Assembly: GCA_052116865.1 (NCBI GenBank)
Contig: JBQKKG010000001.1
Span: 496,001 to 560,000 of the forward strand
Origin: CAUPWF01 sp963515125
Lineage (GTDB): Bacteria; Bacillota; Clostridia; Lachnospirales; Lachnospiraceae
DNA length: 64,000 nucleotides
Direction of reading: 5' to 3'
Position 1 is the stretch's first letter; every line of letters begins with the position of its first letter. The notes beneath the pieces were generated by a model. It was not told the origin of the DNA. It saw only the letters and a program-made list of their open reading frames with translations, and did no database searches. A program made the translations under genes and the position numbers. Positions 43,266 to 52,626 of the stretch are shown in pieces.

Positions 43266-43997
43266 ATGTCAGGACATTCAAAATTTGCAAATATTAAACA
43301 TAAAAAAGAAAAAAACGATGCTGCTAGAGGTAAAATATTCACAAAATTGGGACGTGAATTAGCTGTCGCTGTAAAGGAAGGTGGCGGGCCTGATTTGGCT
43401 AATAATAGCCGTTTACGCGATGTTGTAGCAAAAGCAAAGTCAAACAACATGCCAAATGATACAATTGATAAGGCAATTAAAAAAGCCGCAGGAGATGGCA
43501 ATGCCGATAATTTTGAACGTATCGTATACGAAGGCTATGGACCAAATGGAATGGCAATTATAGTGGAAACATTAACAGATAATAAGAACCGTACAGCATC
43601 TAATGTAAAGAATGCATTTACAAAAGGAAATGGAAATGTAGGAACTCCAGGATGTGTTTCTTTTATGTTTGATAAAAAGGGGCAAATTATCATAGATAAA
43701 GAAGAATACCATGCGGATGCTGATGAACTTATGCTGATGGTGCTTGACGCAGGAGCAGAAGATTTTATTGAGGAAGAAGATAGTTACGAAGTATTGACTT
43801 CACCGGAAGATTTTAGTGAAGTAAGATTAGCGTTGGAACAATTAGATATCCCAATGGCAAGTGCAGAAGTAACAATGATACCGCAAACATGGGTAGAACT
43901 TTCTGATGAGATAGATTTAAAAAATATTCAAAAGACATTGGATTTGCTGGAAGAAGATGATGACGTTCAGGAGGTGTGGCATAACTGGGATGAATAA
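43266..43997 (+). CDS. yebC: YebC/PmpR family protein
   Basis: A 243-residue protein of the YebC family. It begins MSGHSKFANIKHKKEK, and GREIAVAVKEGG-like and AIKKAAGDGNADNFERIVYEGYG segments follow (in parts: AIKKAAGDGN, RIVYEGYGPNG). Family members bind DNA or, as shown more recently, help ribosomes past proline-rich stretches; which applies here cannot be told. ATG 43266 follows AAAGGAG. The next gene begins inside its last codons. Confidence 0.93.
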   Translation: MSGHSKFANIKHKKEKNDAARGKIFTKLGRELAVAVKEGGGPDLANNSRLRDVVAKAKSNNMPNDTIDKAIKKAAGDGNADNFERIVYEGYGPNGMAIIVETLTDNKNRTASNVKNAFTKGNGNVGTPGCVSFMFDKKGQIIIDKEEYHADADELMLMVLDAGAEDFIEEEDSYEVLTSPEDFSEVRLALEQLDIPMASAEVTMIPQTWVELSDEIDLKNIQKTLDLLEEDDDVQEVWHNWDE

Positions 43998-44763
43998 TTA
44001 TCAGAATATAACTAATGGTATAGAACAGATGTTTCAAGAGGTGTTAGGCGCTATGCAGGAATTCAGAAAGAAATCTTACGATTCCACTTTTGAGTTCTTA
44101 AAAGAGAAGTATAAGGAAACCTTTGAAGCTATCAAAGTTGCTTATTATGGCGCAGAGAATGATCAAGAAGAAGTGTTAGAAGCAATTGCATCTGTTTTCC
44201 CACAACTTGCATTGCAAGAAGTCGATAAAATTGGTTCTAAACGAAAACGTGAATTTAAAGTTATGGATTATAATATGGCAATGGTGTCTTATGTGATACC
44301 GCTGTTAGACAGTATCAGAGATGATTGTATGCCAAGATTAATTGATGTAATTATTGAAAAATGGAATATTACATTTCCAACTAATAAAATCGGGAAATCA
44401 AGCTATGATAGTATAAAGGGTGGCTTTAAAAATGGTATATGCTATATTACTACAGCCGTCTGTAAGAGCCTACAAAAGCCAGATGATTGCTATGAACTGA
44501 ATTTGTTGAGAAAATATCGAGACGAGTATCTGCTAGCTAACACAAGCCATGGAGTATCTGTCGTAAAAGAATATTATGATATTGCTCCAACGATTGTTAA
44601 ACACATTGATAAAAAACAGAATGCAGATCAAATTTATCGGGAAGTATGGAACACTTATTTAAGCCCATGTGTTACATTAATAGAAACCAACAAAAATGAA
44701 GAGTGTAAAGATATTTATTGTAGGATGGTGCGTGATTTACAGGCCAAATATTTTTACTCTTAA
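43990..44763 (+). CDS. Hypothetical protein with CFI-box C-terminal domain
   Basis: A 257-residue protein from ATG 43990, which overlaps the end of yebC. Residues 1-150 are helical and charged and not recognised. The C-terminal ~100 residues begin with CYITTAVCKSL and contain LRKYRDEYLL, VVKEYYDIAPTIV, the pattern of the CFI-box domain, which usually closes diverse proteins and has no known biochemical role. A GGAGG lies 15 bases upstream, rather far, and no closer start is in frame. There is no signal peptide. Two cysteines frame the CFI-like motif (C, then C six residues on). Confidence 0.65.
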   Translation: MNNYQNITNGIEQMFQEVLGAMQEFRKKSYDSTFEFLKEKYKETFEAIKVAYYGAENDQEEVLEAIASVFPQLALQEVDKIGSKRKREFKVMDYNMAMVSYVIPLLDSIRDDCMPRLIDVIIEKWNITFPTNKIGKSSYDSIKGGFKNGICYITTAVCKSLQKPDDCYELNLLRKYRDEYLLANTSHGVSVVKEYYDIAPTIVKHIDKKQNADQIYREVWNTYLSPCVTLIETNKNEECKDIYCRMVRDLQAKYFYS

Positions 44764-44782
44764 CAACCAAGGAGGATGTCAG

Positions 44783-46066
44783 ATGGATACAAAACATAAG
44801 ATAGAAACGAAGTGTATTCAGTCAGGCTGGAACCCTAAAAAGGGGGAGCCACGAGTATTACCAATATACCAAAGTACTACATTTAAATATGAGACGAGTG
44901 AACAGATGGGGCGTCTTTTTGATTTGGAAGATTCGGGATACTTTTATACAAGATTACAGAATCCCACTAATGATATGGTTGCATCAAAAATATGCGATTT
45001 AGAAGGTGGATATGCAGCAATGCTAACATCTTCCGGACAAGCAGCAAATTTTTATGCAATTCTAAACATTGCAAGTGCTGGGGATCATATTGTTTGCGCT
45101 TCAGCAATTTATGGTGGTACATATAATTTATACGCACATACGTTGGAAAAAATGGGAATTAAAGCTACATTTGTAGATGCAGATGCAAGTGAAGAAACAC
45201 TAAATGAAGCTTTTCGTCCAAATACCAAAGCAGTATTTGGAGAAACCATAGCAAATCCAGCTTTGGTTATTTTAGATATTGAAAAATTTGCGAAAGTAGC
45301 ACATGCACATCATGTTCCATTGATTGTAGATAATACATTTGCAACACCGATTAACTGCAGACCTTTTGAATGGGGGGCAGATATTGTAACTCATTCTACC
45401 ACAAAATATATGGATGGTCATGCAATGAGCGTTGGTGGATGTATTGTAGATAGTGGCAATTTTGATTGGAATAAGTGCAAAGATAAATTTCCTGGACTTA
45501 CGACTCCAGACAAAACTTATCATGGAGTAATATATACAGAAAAGTTTGGTAGGGGTGCTTATATTACAAAAGCGACGGTTCAATTGATGAGAGATTTGGG
45601 GTCAATTCAATCACCACAAAATGCTTTTTTGCTAAATGTAGGTCTAGAGACATTACATCTACGTATGGAAAGACATTGTGAAAATGCAATGAAAGTGGCA
45701 CAGTATTTACAGGAAAATGATAAAGTTGCATGGGTAAATTATGCAGGACTACCTAATAATAAATATTATAAATTGGCACAAAAATATATGCCTAATGGCA
45801 CATGTGGTGTAATATCCTTTGGTCTAAAAGGTGGAAGAGAAGCTTCCGTTGCTATGATGGATCATCTCGAGTTAGCGGCTATTGTGACGCATGTTGCAGA
45901 CGCTAGAACATCTGTATTACACCCAGCAAGCCATACGCATCGTCAGATGACGGAGGAAGAATTGTTAGAAGCTGGAGTTCAACCTGATTTAATTAGATTT
46001 AGTGTAGGTATAGAACATGCGCAAGATATTATTGATGATTTAGAACACGCACTGCAGCATGTCTAG
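44783..46066 (+). CDS. metY: O-acetylhomoserine aminocarboxypropyltransferase (sulfhydrylase)
   Basis: PLP enzyme of the Cys/Met metabolism family that makes homocysteine from O-acetylhomoserine and sulfide. The 427-residue length, with insertions relative to cystathionine gamma-synthase, fits MetY. The N-terminus reads TKCIQSGWNPKKGEPRVLPIYQ, in parts IQSGW and PIYQSTTFKY; YTRLQNPTND follows, and the PLP lysine is in THSTTKYMDGH. ATG 44783 follows AAGGAGG. An earlier in-frame start would lie inside the CFI-box gene. No SAM riboswitch is visible in front. Confidence 0.9.
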   Translation: MDTKHKIETKCIQSGWNPKKGEPRVLPIYQSTTFKYETSEQMGRLFDLEDSGYFYTRLQNPTNDMVASKICDLEGGYAAMLTSSGQAANFYAILNIASAGDHIVCASAIYGGTYNLYAHTLEKMGIKATFVDADASEETLNEAFRPNTKAVFGETIANPALVILDIEKFAKVAHAHHVPLIVDNTFATPINCRPFEWGADIVTHSTTKYMDGHAMSVGGCIVDSGNFDWNKCKDKFPGLTTPDKTYHGVIYTEKFGRGAYITKATVQLMRDLGSIQSPQNAFLLNVGLETLHLRMERHCENAMKVAQYLQENDKVAWVNYAGLPNNKYYKLAQKYMPNGTCGVISFGLKGGREASVAMMDHLELAAIVTHVADARTSVLHPASHTHRQMTEEELLEAGVQPDLIRFSVGIEHAQDIIDDLEHALQHV

Positions 46067-46095
46067 ATGCACTTCGATATCAGAGGAGAAAGGGT

Positions 46096-46812
46096 ATGAA
46101 TTTAGAGAACGAATTACTATACAGTAGGGTGAGCGCTGTATGGGAAGTGTTAAAACCACATACAACATGGGTAATGGTAGTCATACTTGTGATTGCAATT
46201 ATCATTTGTTTAAGGGGATACAAATTATGTGAATTTTTAGTTGGAATTATAGCTTTTATGGTCTTTGGTGAAATTGCAACGGTGGTTGCAAAAAACTATA
46301 CGGATGTGATATATATTTATTTGATTGCATTTTTGGTTGCTGGAACGATTGGAACGTTGCTAGCAGTAAAGTTGTATTTGATTGGTGCCTTCCTATTATC
46401 TTTCTTTATAGGATGTGGAATTGGTCTTAATATCTGCAAATTATTGGATAATAAAAGTGCATGGATTATATTAGGATGTGGGATTATTCTTGGATTACTG
46501 GGAATCTTTTTAACAAAACATATACTAATTATTTCCACCTCTATGATTGGTGGAATCTTATCCGGCTATACAATCACCAATTTGCTAGAACTTAAGGCTT
46601 TCTATACTATAGGCATAGGAATTGTATTTTCTATTATAGGAATGGTGCTTCAATATAAGATAGAAAAAATGAATCCAAAGAGAGAAAAACGTCATAAAGC
46701 AGAAAAATATAAAGAGGTAATACCAACTTCCGAGATTGAACACGAAGTAGATACTTTGAGAGAAGAAGGGACCCAAATATTAAAAGAAGCGACACCTAAA
46801 AAAACAGAATAA
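46096..46812 (+). CDS. DUF4203-like multispan membrane protein
   Basis: A 238-residue protein with about seven membrane segments between residues 22 and 190, followed by a charged tail (about 190-238) rich in Lys and Glu. The glycine-rich helices (for example FIGCGIGLNICKLL, GGILSGYTITNLL) resemble DUF4203/TMEM198-type proteins; I infer this only from layout. No function is known. ATG 46096 follows AGAGGAG, 30 bases after metY. A strong terminator follows. Confidence 0.68.
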   Translation: MNLENELLYSRVSAVWEVLKPHTTWVMVVILVIAIIICLRGYKLCEFLVGIIAFMVFGEIATVVAKNYTDVIYIYLIAFLVAGTIGTLLAVKLYLIGAFLLSFFIGCGIGLNICKLLDNKSAWIILGCGIILGLLGIFLTKHILIISTSMIGGILSGYTITNLLELKAFYTIGIGIVFSIIGMVLQYKIEKMNPKREKRHKAEKYKEVIPTSEIEHEVDTLREEGTQILKEATPKKTE

Positions 46813-46820
46813 CTATATAA

Positions 46821-46847
46821 AAAAAGACCTGATTCCAGGTCTTTTTT
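46821..46847 (+). terminator. Terminator after the DUF4203-like gene
   Basis: An 11-bp perfect stem AAAAAGACCTG/CAGGTCTTTTT with loop ATTC and a T tail. The A-run on the other side makes it potentially bidirectional. Confidence 0.9.
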
Positions 46848-46911
46848 AGCGCTTAATTTCGTATAAAAATAATCATTCAATCCATACTATGAGAAAGGAG
46901 GGTTTCAAAAT

Positions 46912-47592
46912 ATGAATACTGATAGTAATGAAGAAATAAAAGAAACTGGTAGTGTGCAATTAAAAGGGAATAAAACTAAACATAATATCCAACTTTTAAC
47001 AATAATCGGCGAAATCGAAGGACATGAAGCAGCATCTGGTAATACCAAGGCAACAAAATATGATCACTTACTGCCAAAACTAGCACAAATAGAAGATGAT
47101 GATGACATTGATGGGATTTTAATTTTACTAAATACAATGGGTGGCGATGTTGAGGCAGGACTTGCCATAGCAGAAATGATTGCATCAATTAGTAAACCCT
47201 CTGTATCGTTGGTTTTAGGAGGCAGTCATTCCATAGGAGGTCCACTTGCCGTATCAGCAGATTATTCTTTCATTGTTCCAAGTGGTACAATGATTGTTCA
47301 CCCTGTTCGTACACAAGGGATGTTTATTGGAGTCATTCAAAGTTATCGTAATATGGAAAAAACACAAGATCGAATTATAGAATTCATTTCCAATCACTCT
47401 CATATTTCAAAAGAGCGAATTGAAGAGCTTATGCTTGATTCTACACAACTTGGAAAAGATGTTGGAACACTCCTAGAAGGTCCAGAGGCAGTAAAAGAAG
47501 GACTGATAGATGCCATTGGTGGTATGAGTGATGCACTAAAAAAGTTACACGAAATGATTGAAGCATCCTCAAATATTGTTTCAAATAGCTAA
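46912..47592 (+). CDS. tepA: ClpP-like serine protease, TepA type
   Basis: A 226-residue member of the ClpP/crotonase superfamily, of the translocation-enhancing (TepA, YmfB) group. LLNTMGGDVEAGLAIAEMI matches the region before the active site, and GGSHSIGGPLAVSAD is the nucleophile loop with candidate Ser; HPVR follows as the His region. An N-terminal ~25-residue polar stretch precedes the core. ATG 46912 follows AAAGGAGGG. It lies directly in front of the spoIIIE/ftsK gene, the same pairing as ymfB-spoIIIE in Bacillus. TepA is suspected in protein export or spore formation. Confidence 0.85.
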   Translation: MNTDSNEEIKETGSVQLKGNKTKHNIQLLTIIGEIEGHEAASGNTKATKYDHLLPKLAQIEDDDDIDGILILLNTMGGDVEAGLAIAEMIASISKPSVSLVLGGSHSIGGPLAVSADYSFIVPSGTMIVHPVRTQGMFIGVIQSYRNMEKTQDRIIEFISNHSHISKERIEELMLDSTQLGKDVGTLLEGPEAVKEGLIDAIGGMSDALKKLHEMIEASSNIVSNS

Positions 47593-47620
47593 TGACATCA
47601 CTTTTTAATAATGTTATAAT
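47592..47620 (+). promoter_or_regulatory. Promoter of the ftsK/spoIIIE gene
   Basis: ATGACA (47592-47597), 17 bases and TATAAT (47615-47620), starting at the tepA stop codon and 38 bases before the next start. Confidence 0.65.
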
Positions 47621-47657
47621 AAAATCAGTATGTATATGTAACTAAGGAGGAGTATTC

Positions 47658-50063
47658 ATGGCTACTAAGTCAACAAAGAAAAAAAATTCAAATACAAAAA
47701 AGAAAATAACAACAGGGAAGAGTTTTTTAAAAGATGAAATAGTCATCCTTATTTCACTTGGGTTTTGTATTGTATTGCTAGTTAGTAATTTTGGATTTGG
47801 CGGAACGGTAGGCAATGCAATTTCGAATTTTACATTTGGTATTTTTGGGTTATTAGCATATATGATTCCTGTATTCTTGTTTTTAGGAGTTGCTTTTATA
47901 TTTTCGAATAAAGGTAACTCCCACGCTTACATAAAAGTCGGTGCTGGGGTTTTACTTTCTATACTATTCTGTACATTTATTCAATTAATTATGGTACCTT
48001 TTGAACAAACATCAGCTATTATGAGCTATTATACATATTCCAGCACACAAAAACGTGGCGGTGGTATTATTGGTGGAATGATGGCAAAATTATTATGTCC
48101 ATCATTAGGAATTATCGGAGCATTTGTCATCGTAGTAGTATTTATGATAATATGTATTGTTTTAATTACTGAAAAGTCATTTCTTAATAGTGTGAAAAAC
48201 GGTAGCACAAAAGCTTATTCTTCTGCAAGAGAAGATGCAAAGCGCCGACGTGAACAAGCGGATTTAAGACGAGAGAAGAAAGAATTACAAAAACAACAAC
48301 AAGAACAACAGCGAAAGAATAAGCAAGTATCAGGAGTATCCTTTGATACAACATTAGTTAAAAAATCACCAGAAGTACACGAATTGTCAGACCCTGATAT
48401 GACACCAATAGATTTACCTGAAAAAGAAAGCAGTCAAGCTGCAAATACAGTGCCGATTGTTGGGTCTACATCAGAACCAGAAATTAGGAAAACTCAAAAA
48501 ACTAGGAAAACAAAAGAAACAACATCAATTGTCGAGCAGGAGGCAGCAACGGTCGAAGAAAGCATTGGACAACATACGGATAGTAATGATTCTTATGTAT
48601 TCCCACCCCTTTCTTTACTTACTAAGGGCAAGAAAGATAATAGCAAGTCCGATGCTTCCTTACATGAAACTGCAATTAAATTACAACAAACATTGAAAAA
48701 TTTTGGTGTAAATGTAACAGTTACAAATTATAGTAGAGGACCATCTGTTACGCGATATGAATTGCAACCAGAGCAAGGCGTAAAAGTTAGTAAAATTGTT
48801 GGGTTAGCGGATGATATTAAATTGAATTTAGCTGCTGCGGACATTCGTATCGAAGCCCCAATTCCTGGGAAGGCTGCAGTAGGCATTGAAGTTCCCAATA
48901 AAGATAATACAGCAGTTATGCTAAGAGATCTTTTGGAAACTGAGGATTTTCGTAATCATACTTCTAATATAGCTTTTGCAGCTGGTAAGGATATTGCTGG
49001 AAAAGTAGTCGTTACAGATATCAAAAAGATGCCACATTTACTAATTGCAGGAGCAACAGGGTCCGGAAAATCCGTTTGTATCAACACCTTAATTATGAGT
49101 ATCTTATATAAGGCAAGCCCTGTTGACGTAAAATTAATTATGATAGATCCAAAAGTGGTAGAACTTAGTGTTTATAATGGTATTCCACATTTATTAATAC
49201 CAGTTGTAACAGATCCCAAAAAAGCAGCAGGCGCCCTACAATGGGCAGTCGCAGAAATGACCAAAAGATATCAACTATTTGCAGAATATAATGTTCGTGA
49301 TCTTGCTGGCTATAATGATAAGGTGAAATCAATAGATGGTATAGAGGAAGATGGTAAACCTGAGAGGATGCCACAAATCATCATTATTGTTGATGAGTTA
49401 GCAGATTTAATGATGGTTGCTCCTGGAGAGGTGGAAGGTGCAATCTGTCGCTTAGCACAGTTGGCGCGTGCGGCAGGTATTCACTTGATTTTAGCAACAC
49501 AAAGGCCTTCTGTTAACGTTATTACTGGACTAATTAAAGCTAATATGCCATCTAGGATCGCCTTTTCTGTTTCATCTGGTGTTGATTCACGGACGATTAT
49601 TGATATGAACGGTGCTGAAAAGCTACTTGGTAAGGGTGATATGTTATTTTACCCATCTGGATATCAAAAGCCAGCACGTGTACAAGGCGCATTTGTCTCC
49701 GATAAGGAAGTACAAAAAGTGGTAGAATACTTGGCTGAGCATAGCGGTAATTCTGAATACAACGAGGAGGTAGCGGCACATGTAAATCATGGTGTCACAT
49801 CTTCCGAGGGCGAAAGTGAATCAGGAGTGCCTTCGAATGATCGAGACTCCTATTTTGTAGAGGCAGGGAAATTTATTATAGAAAAGGATAAGGCCTCTAT
49901 TTCCATGTTACAAAGATACTTCAAAATAGGATATAATCGAGCCGCACGAATCATAGATCAACTTGCAGAGTCGGGAGTGATTGGTGAAGAAGAAGGAACA
50001 AAACCAAGAAAAGTTTTAATGTCTATGGAAGTATTTGAGCAATATATAGAAGATTATATATAA
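47658..50063 (+). CDS. ftsK: FtsK/SpoIIIE DNA translocase
   Basis: Hexameric DNA pump at the division or sporulation septum. The 801 residues begin with a basic tail, then about four membrane helices (about 25-175), a charged, low-complexity linker (about 180-330, with KKELQKQQQEQQRKNK), and the motor: DIKLNLAAADIRIEAPIPGK, in parts IRIEAPIPGK, Walker A GATGSGKS near 472 and IIIVDELADLM near 577, then QRPSVNVITGLIKANMPSRI, in parts. A winged-helix gamma domain (about 735-801, RAARIIDQL) ends it. ATG 47658 follows AAGGAGG. Whether it serves all divisions or only sporulation (SpoIIIE) is not decided by sequence. Confidence 0.94.
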   Translation: MATKSTKKKNSNTKKKITTGKSFLKDEIVILISLGFCIVLLVSNFGFGGTVGNAISNFTFGIFGLLAYMIPVFLFLGVAFIFSNKGNSHAYIKVGAGVLLSILFCTFIQLIMVPFEQTSAIMSYYTYSSTQKRGGGIIGGMMAKLLCPSLGIIGAFVIVVVFMIICIVLITEKSFLNSVKNGSTKAYSSAREDAKRRREQADLRREKKELQKQQQEQQRKNKQVSGVSFDTTLVKKSPEVHELSDPDMTPIDLPEKESSQAANTVPIVGSTSEPEIRKTQKTRKTKETTSIVEQEAATVEESIGQHTDSNDSYVFPPLSLLTKGKKDNSKSDASLHETAIKLQQTLKNFGVNVTVTNYSRGPSVTRYELQPEQGVKVSKIVGLADDIKLNLAAADIRIEAPIPGKAAVGIEVPNKDNTAVMLRDLLETEDFRNHTSNIAFAAGKDIAGKVVVTDIKKMPHLLIAGATGSGKSVCINTLIMSILYKASPVDVKLIMIDPKVVELSVYNGIPHLLIPVVTDPKKAAGALQWAVAEMTKRYQLFAEYNVRDLAGYNDKVKSIDGIEEDGKPERMPQIIIIVDELADLMMVAPGEVEGAICRLAQLARAAGIHLILATQRPSVNVITGLIKANMPSRIAFSVSSGVDSRTIIDMNGAEKLLGKGDMLFYPSGYQKPARVQGAFVSDKEVQKVVEYLAEHSGNSEYNEEVAAHVNHGVTSSEGESESGVPSNDRDSYFVEAGKFIIEKDKASISMLQRYFKIGYNRAARIIDQLAESGVIGEEEGTKPRKVLMSMEVFEQYIEDYI

Positions 50064-50082
50064 ATACATAGGGAGGACGTAT

Positions 50083-51753
50083 ATGAAAACAGATATTCAA
50101 ATTGCCCAAGAGGCGAAGATGTTACCTATTAAGGAGATTGCAACTAATATAGGAATTCAAGAAGATGATTTAGAATTTTATGGAAAATATAAAGCTAAGT
50201 TATCGGATGAGTTATGGGAGCAAATAAAAGAACGCCCAAATGGTAAATTAGTATTAGTTACAGCTATCAATCCGACACCCGCTGGAGAAGGAAAAACAAC
50301 TACAAGTGTTGGATTAGGTCAAGCAATGATGAAGATTGGGAAAAAAGCGATTGTAGCATTAAGAGAACCTTCTTTAGGACCTTGTTTTGGAATTAAAGGT
50401 GGTGCTGCTGGTGGTGGATATGCCCAAGTAGTGCCAATGGAGGATCTAAATCTACATTTTACAGGTGATTTCCACGCTATTACATCTGCCAACAATCTAT
50501 TAGCTGCATTGTTGGATAACCATATACAACAAGGAAATGAACTACAAATTGATCCAAGGCAAGTGGTTTGGAAAAGATGTTTAGATATGAATGATCGGGT
50601 ATTGCGGAATATAGTGGTTGGACTAGGAAATAAGATGGATGGCATGGTTAGAGAAGACCATTTTGTTATCACGGTTGCCTCTGAAATTATGGCCATCTTA
50701 TGTCTAGCCGAAAATATGGAGGACTTAAAACGAAGATTGGATCGTATTGTTGTTGCATATAATTTTTCTGGCCAGCCAGTCACAGCAAAGCAATTAAAAG
50801 CGACAGGTGCAATGGCTACATTATTGAAAGATGCAATGAAACCTAATTTAATACAAACATTAGAGCATACACCTGCAATCGTACATGGAGGTCCCTTTGC
50901 AAATATCGCACATGGATGTAATAGTGTGAAAGCAACAAAAATGGCTTTGAAACTAAGTGAAATAACCATTACAGAAGCTGGGTTTGGGGCTGACTTAGGT
51001 GCTGAGAAATTCTTAGACATTAAGTGCCGTAAAGGGGGATTAAAGCCAGATGCAATTGTTTTAGTTGCAACTGTTCGAGCTTTAAAGTATAATGGTGGAG
51101 TTGCAAAAAAAGACTTAAATAAAGAAAATCTAGAGGCACTTTCAAAGGGAATAAAAAATTTAGAAAAACATATTGAAAATTTAAATAAATATAAAGTTCC
51201 GATTATTGTTACATTGAACTCTTTCGTTACAGATACAGAATCTGAAATTATATATATTCAAAATTTTTGCGAACAAAGAGGCTGCGAATTTGCACTTTCA
51301 GAAGTATGGGAAAAAGGTGGCGAGGGTGGTATTAATCTTGCAAATAAAGTCGTACAGACTTTAGAAAAAAAAGAAAGTCATTTCCAACTACTTTATAAAG
51401 ACGAACTTTCATTAAAAGAAAAAATCGAAGTTATTGCAACTGAAATTTACGGAGCTCGTCAAGTGGAGTATTCTCCAGCAGCTGAAAAGCAGCTGGCAAA
51501 AATTGAAGATATGGGATTTAAAGCATTTCCTATATGTATGGCAAAAAATCAATATTCTCTATCAGATGATGCAACGCTTCTTGGTAGACCAGAAAATTTC
51601 GACATACACATTAGAGAAGTATACGTAAATGCTGGTGCTGGATTTGTAGTTGCTTTAACTGGAGCTGTTATGACAATGCCTGGATTACCAAAGGAACCAG
51701 CTGCTAACGGGATTGATGTAGCATCAGATGGAACAATTACTGGTTTATTTTAG
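50083..51753 (+). CDS. fhs: Formate-tetrahydrofolate ligase
   Basis: Makes 10-formyl-tetrahydrofolate from formate, THF and ATP; it works in purine synthesis and, in acetogens, in the methyl branch of the Wood-Ljungdahl pathway. The 556-residue length is standard. The ATP loop is TPAGEGKTTTSVGLGQA near residue 66; REPSLGPCFGIKGGAAGGGY follows near 97, and GGVAKKDL and FGADLGAEKFLDIKCR appear later. ATG 50083 follows AGGGAGG. folD follows 22 bases later, so the two steps of C1-folate conversion are encoded together. Confidence 0.97.
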   Translation: MKTDIQIAQEAKMLPIKEIATNIGIQEDDLEFYGKYKAKLSDELWEQIKERPNGKLVLVTAINPTPAGEGKTTTSVGLGQAMMKIGKKAIVALREPSLGPCFGIKGGAAGGGYAQVVPMEDLNLHFTGDFHAITSANNLLAALLDNHIQQGNELQIDPRQVVWKRCLDMNDRVLRNIVVGLGNKMDGMVREDHFVITVASEIMAILCLAENMEDLKRRLDRIVVAYNFSGQPVTAKQLKATGAMATLLKDAMKPNLIQTLEHTPAIVHGGPFANIAHGCNSVKATKMALKLSEITITEAGFGADLGAEKFLDIKCRKGGLKPDAIVLVATVRALKYNGGVAKKDLNKENLEALSKGIKNLEKHIENLNKYKVPIIVTLNSFVTDTESEIIYIQNFCEQRGCEFALSEVWEKGGEGGINLANKVVQTLEKKESHFQLLYKDELSLKEKIEVIATEIYGARQVEYSPAAEKQLAKIEDMGFKAFPICMAKNQYSLSDDATLLGRPENFDIHIREVYVNAGAGFVVALTGAVMTMPGLPKEPAANGIDVASDGTITGLF

Positions 51754-51775
51754 ATAAAATTGAAGGAGAAATACA

Positions 51776-52621
51776 ATGTCACAAATCATTGATGGAAAAG
51801 CAATCGCAGCGCAGATCAAAGAAGAGTTGAAAATCGAAGTCGACCAATTAAAGCGAAAAGGAAAAGAGGTCTGTCTTGCAGTGATTCAGGTGGGTGAAGA
51901 TAAGGCATCGACTATCTATGTAAATAATAAAGCCAAAGCTTGTGAATTTATTGGAATTAAGTCTTTGATTTATCGTCTGCCTGAGGATACGACACAGGAT
52001 ACTCTAGAAAGACTGATTAAAAAATTGAGTCTGGATGATTCTGTACATGGTATTCTAGTACAATCACCGTTACCAAGCCATATGAACGAGGAAGAAGCAC
52101 TCAATTTTATCGACCCCACAAAAGATGTTGATGGACTTCATCCAGTGAATTTGGGTAATCTTTGCAGTGGTAGAGACGGATATCTTTCTTGTACTCCTTC
52201 AGGAGTAATTCAATTATTAAAAAGATATCATTTTACAATTGAGGGGAAGGAATGTGTTGTAGTTGGACGAAGCAACATGGTAGGGAAACCAATGGGTATG
52301 CTCTTGATGCGTGAAAACGGAACGGTTACCATGGCACATTCTAAAACGAAAAATCTTGCAGCGGTTTGTTCAAAGGCAGATATTTTAGTTGTTGCAATGG
52401 GAAAGCCTCAATTTATAAAGCGCCAATTTGTGAAAGATGGAGCTATTGTTATTGATGTTGGAATTCACCGCAATGAAAATAATCAATTATGTGGTGATGT
52501 AGATTATGATGATGTAATTGATAAAGTAAGTGCAATTACACCTGTACCTGGCGGAGTTGGTCCAATGACTATTGCTATGCTAATGTACAACTGTGTAGAG
52601 GCTGTAAAATGTAGGAGGTAA
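51776..52621 (+). CDS. folD: Bifunctional methylenetetrahydrofolate dehydrogenase/cyclohydrolase
   Basis: Interconverts 5,10-methylene-, methenyl- and 10-formyl-THF. The 281 residues show YVNNKAKACEFIGI with the catalytic lysine near residue 56, LVQSPLPSHM near 95, the nucleotide-binding VVGRSNMVGKPMGMLL near 162 and PVPGGVGPMTIAML near the end. ATG 51776 follows AAGGAGA. It is cotranscribed with fhs. Coenzyme preference (NADP or NAD) cannot be told. Confidence 0.96.
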   Translation: MSQIIDGKAIAAQIKEELKIEVDQLKRKGKEVCLAVIQVGEDKASTIYVNNKAKACEFIGIKSLIYRLPEDTTQDTLERLIKKLSLDDSVHGILVQSPLPSHMNEEEALNFIDPTKDVDGLHPVNLGNLCSGRDGYLSCTPSGVIQLLKRYHFTIEGKECVVVGRSNMVGKPMGMLLMRENGTVTMAHSKTKNLAAVCSKADILVVAMGKPQFIKRQFVKDGAIVIDVGIHRNENNQLCGDVDYDDVIDKVSAITPVPGGVGPMTIAMLMYNCVEAVKCRR

Positions 52622-52626
52622 GGAAC

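Noticed and set aside
50319..51020. Minus-strand frame of 233 codons inside fhs
   Set aside because: Antisense shadow of a highly conserved gene; no ribosome binding site or family likeness.
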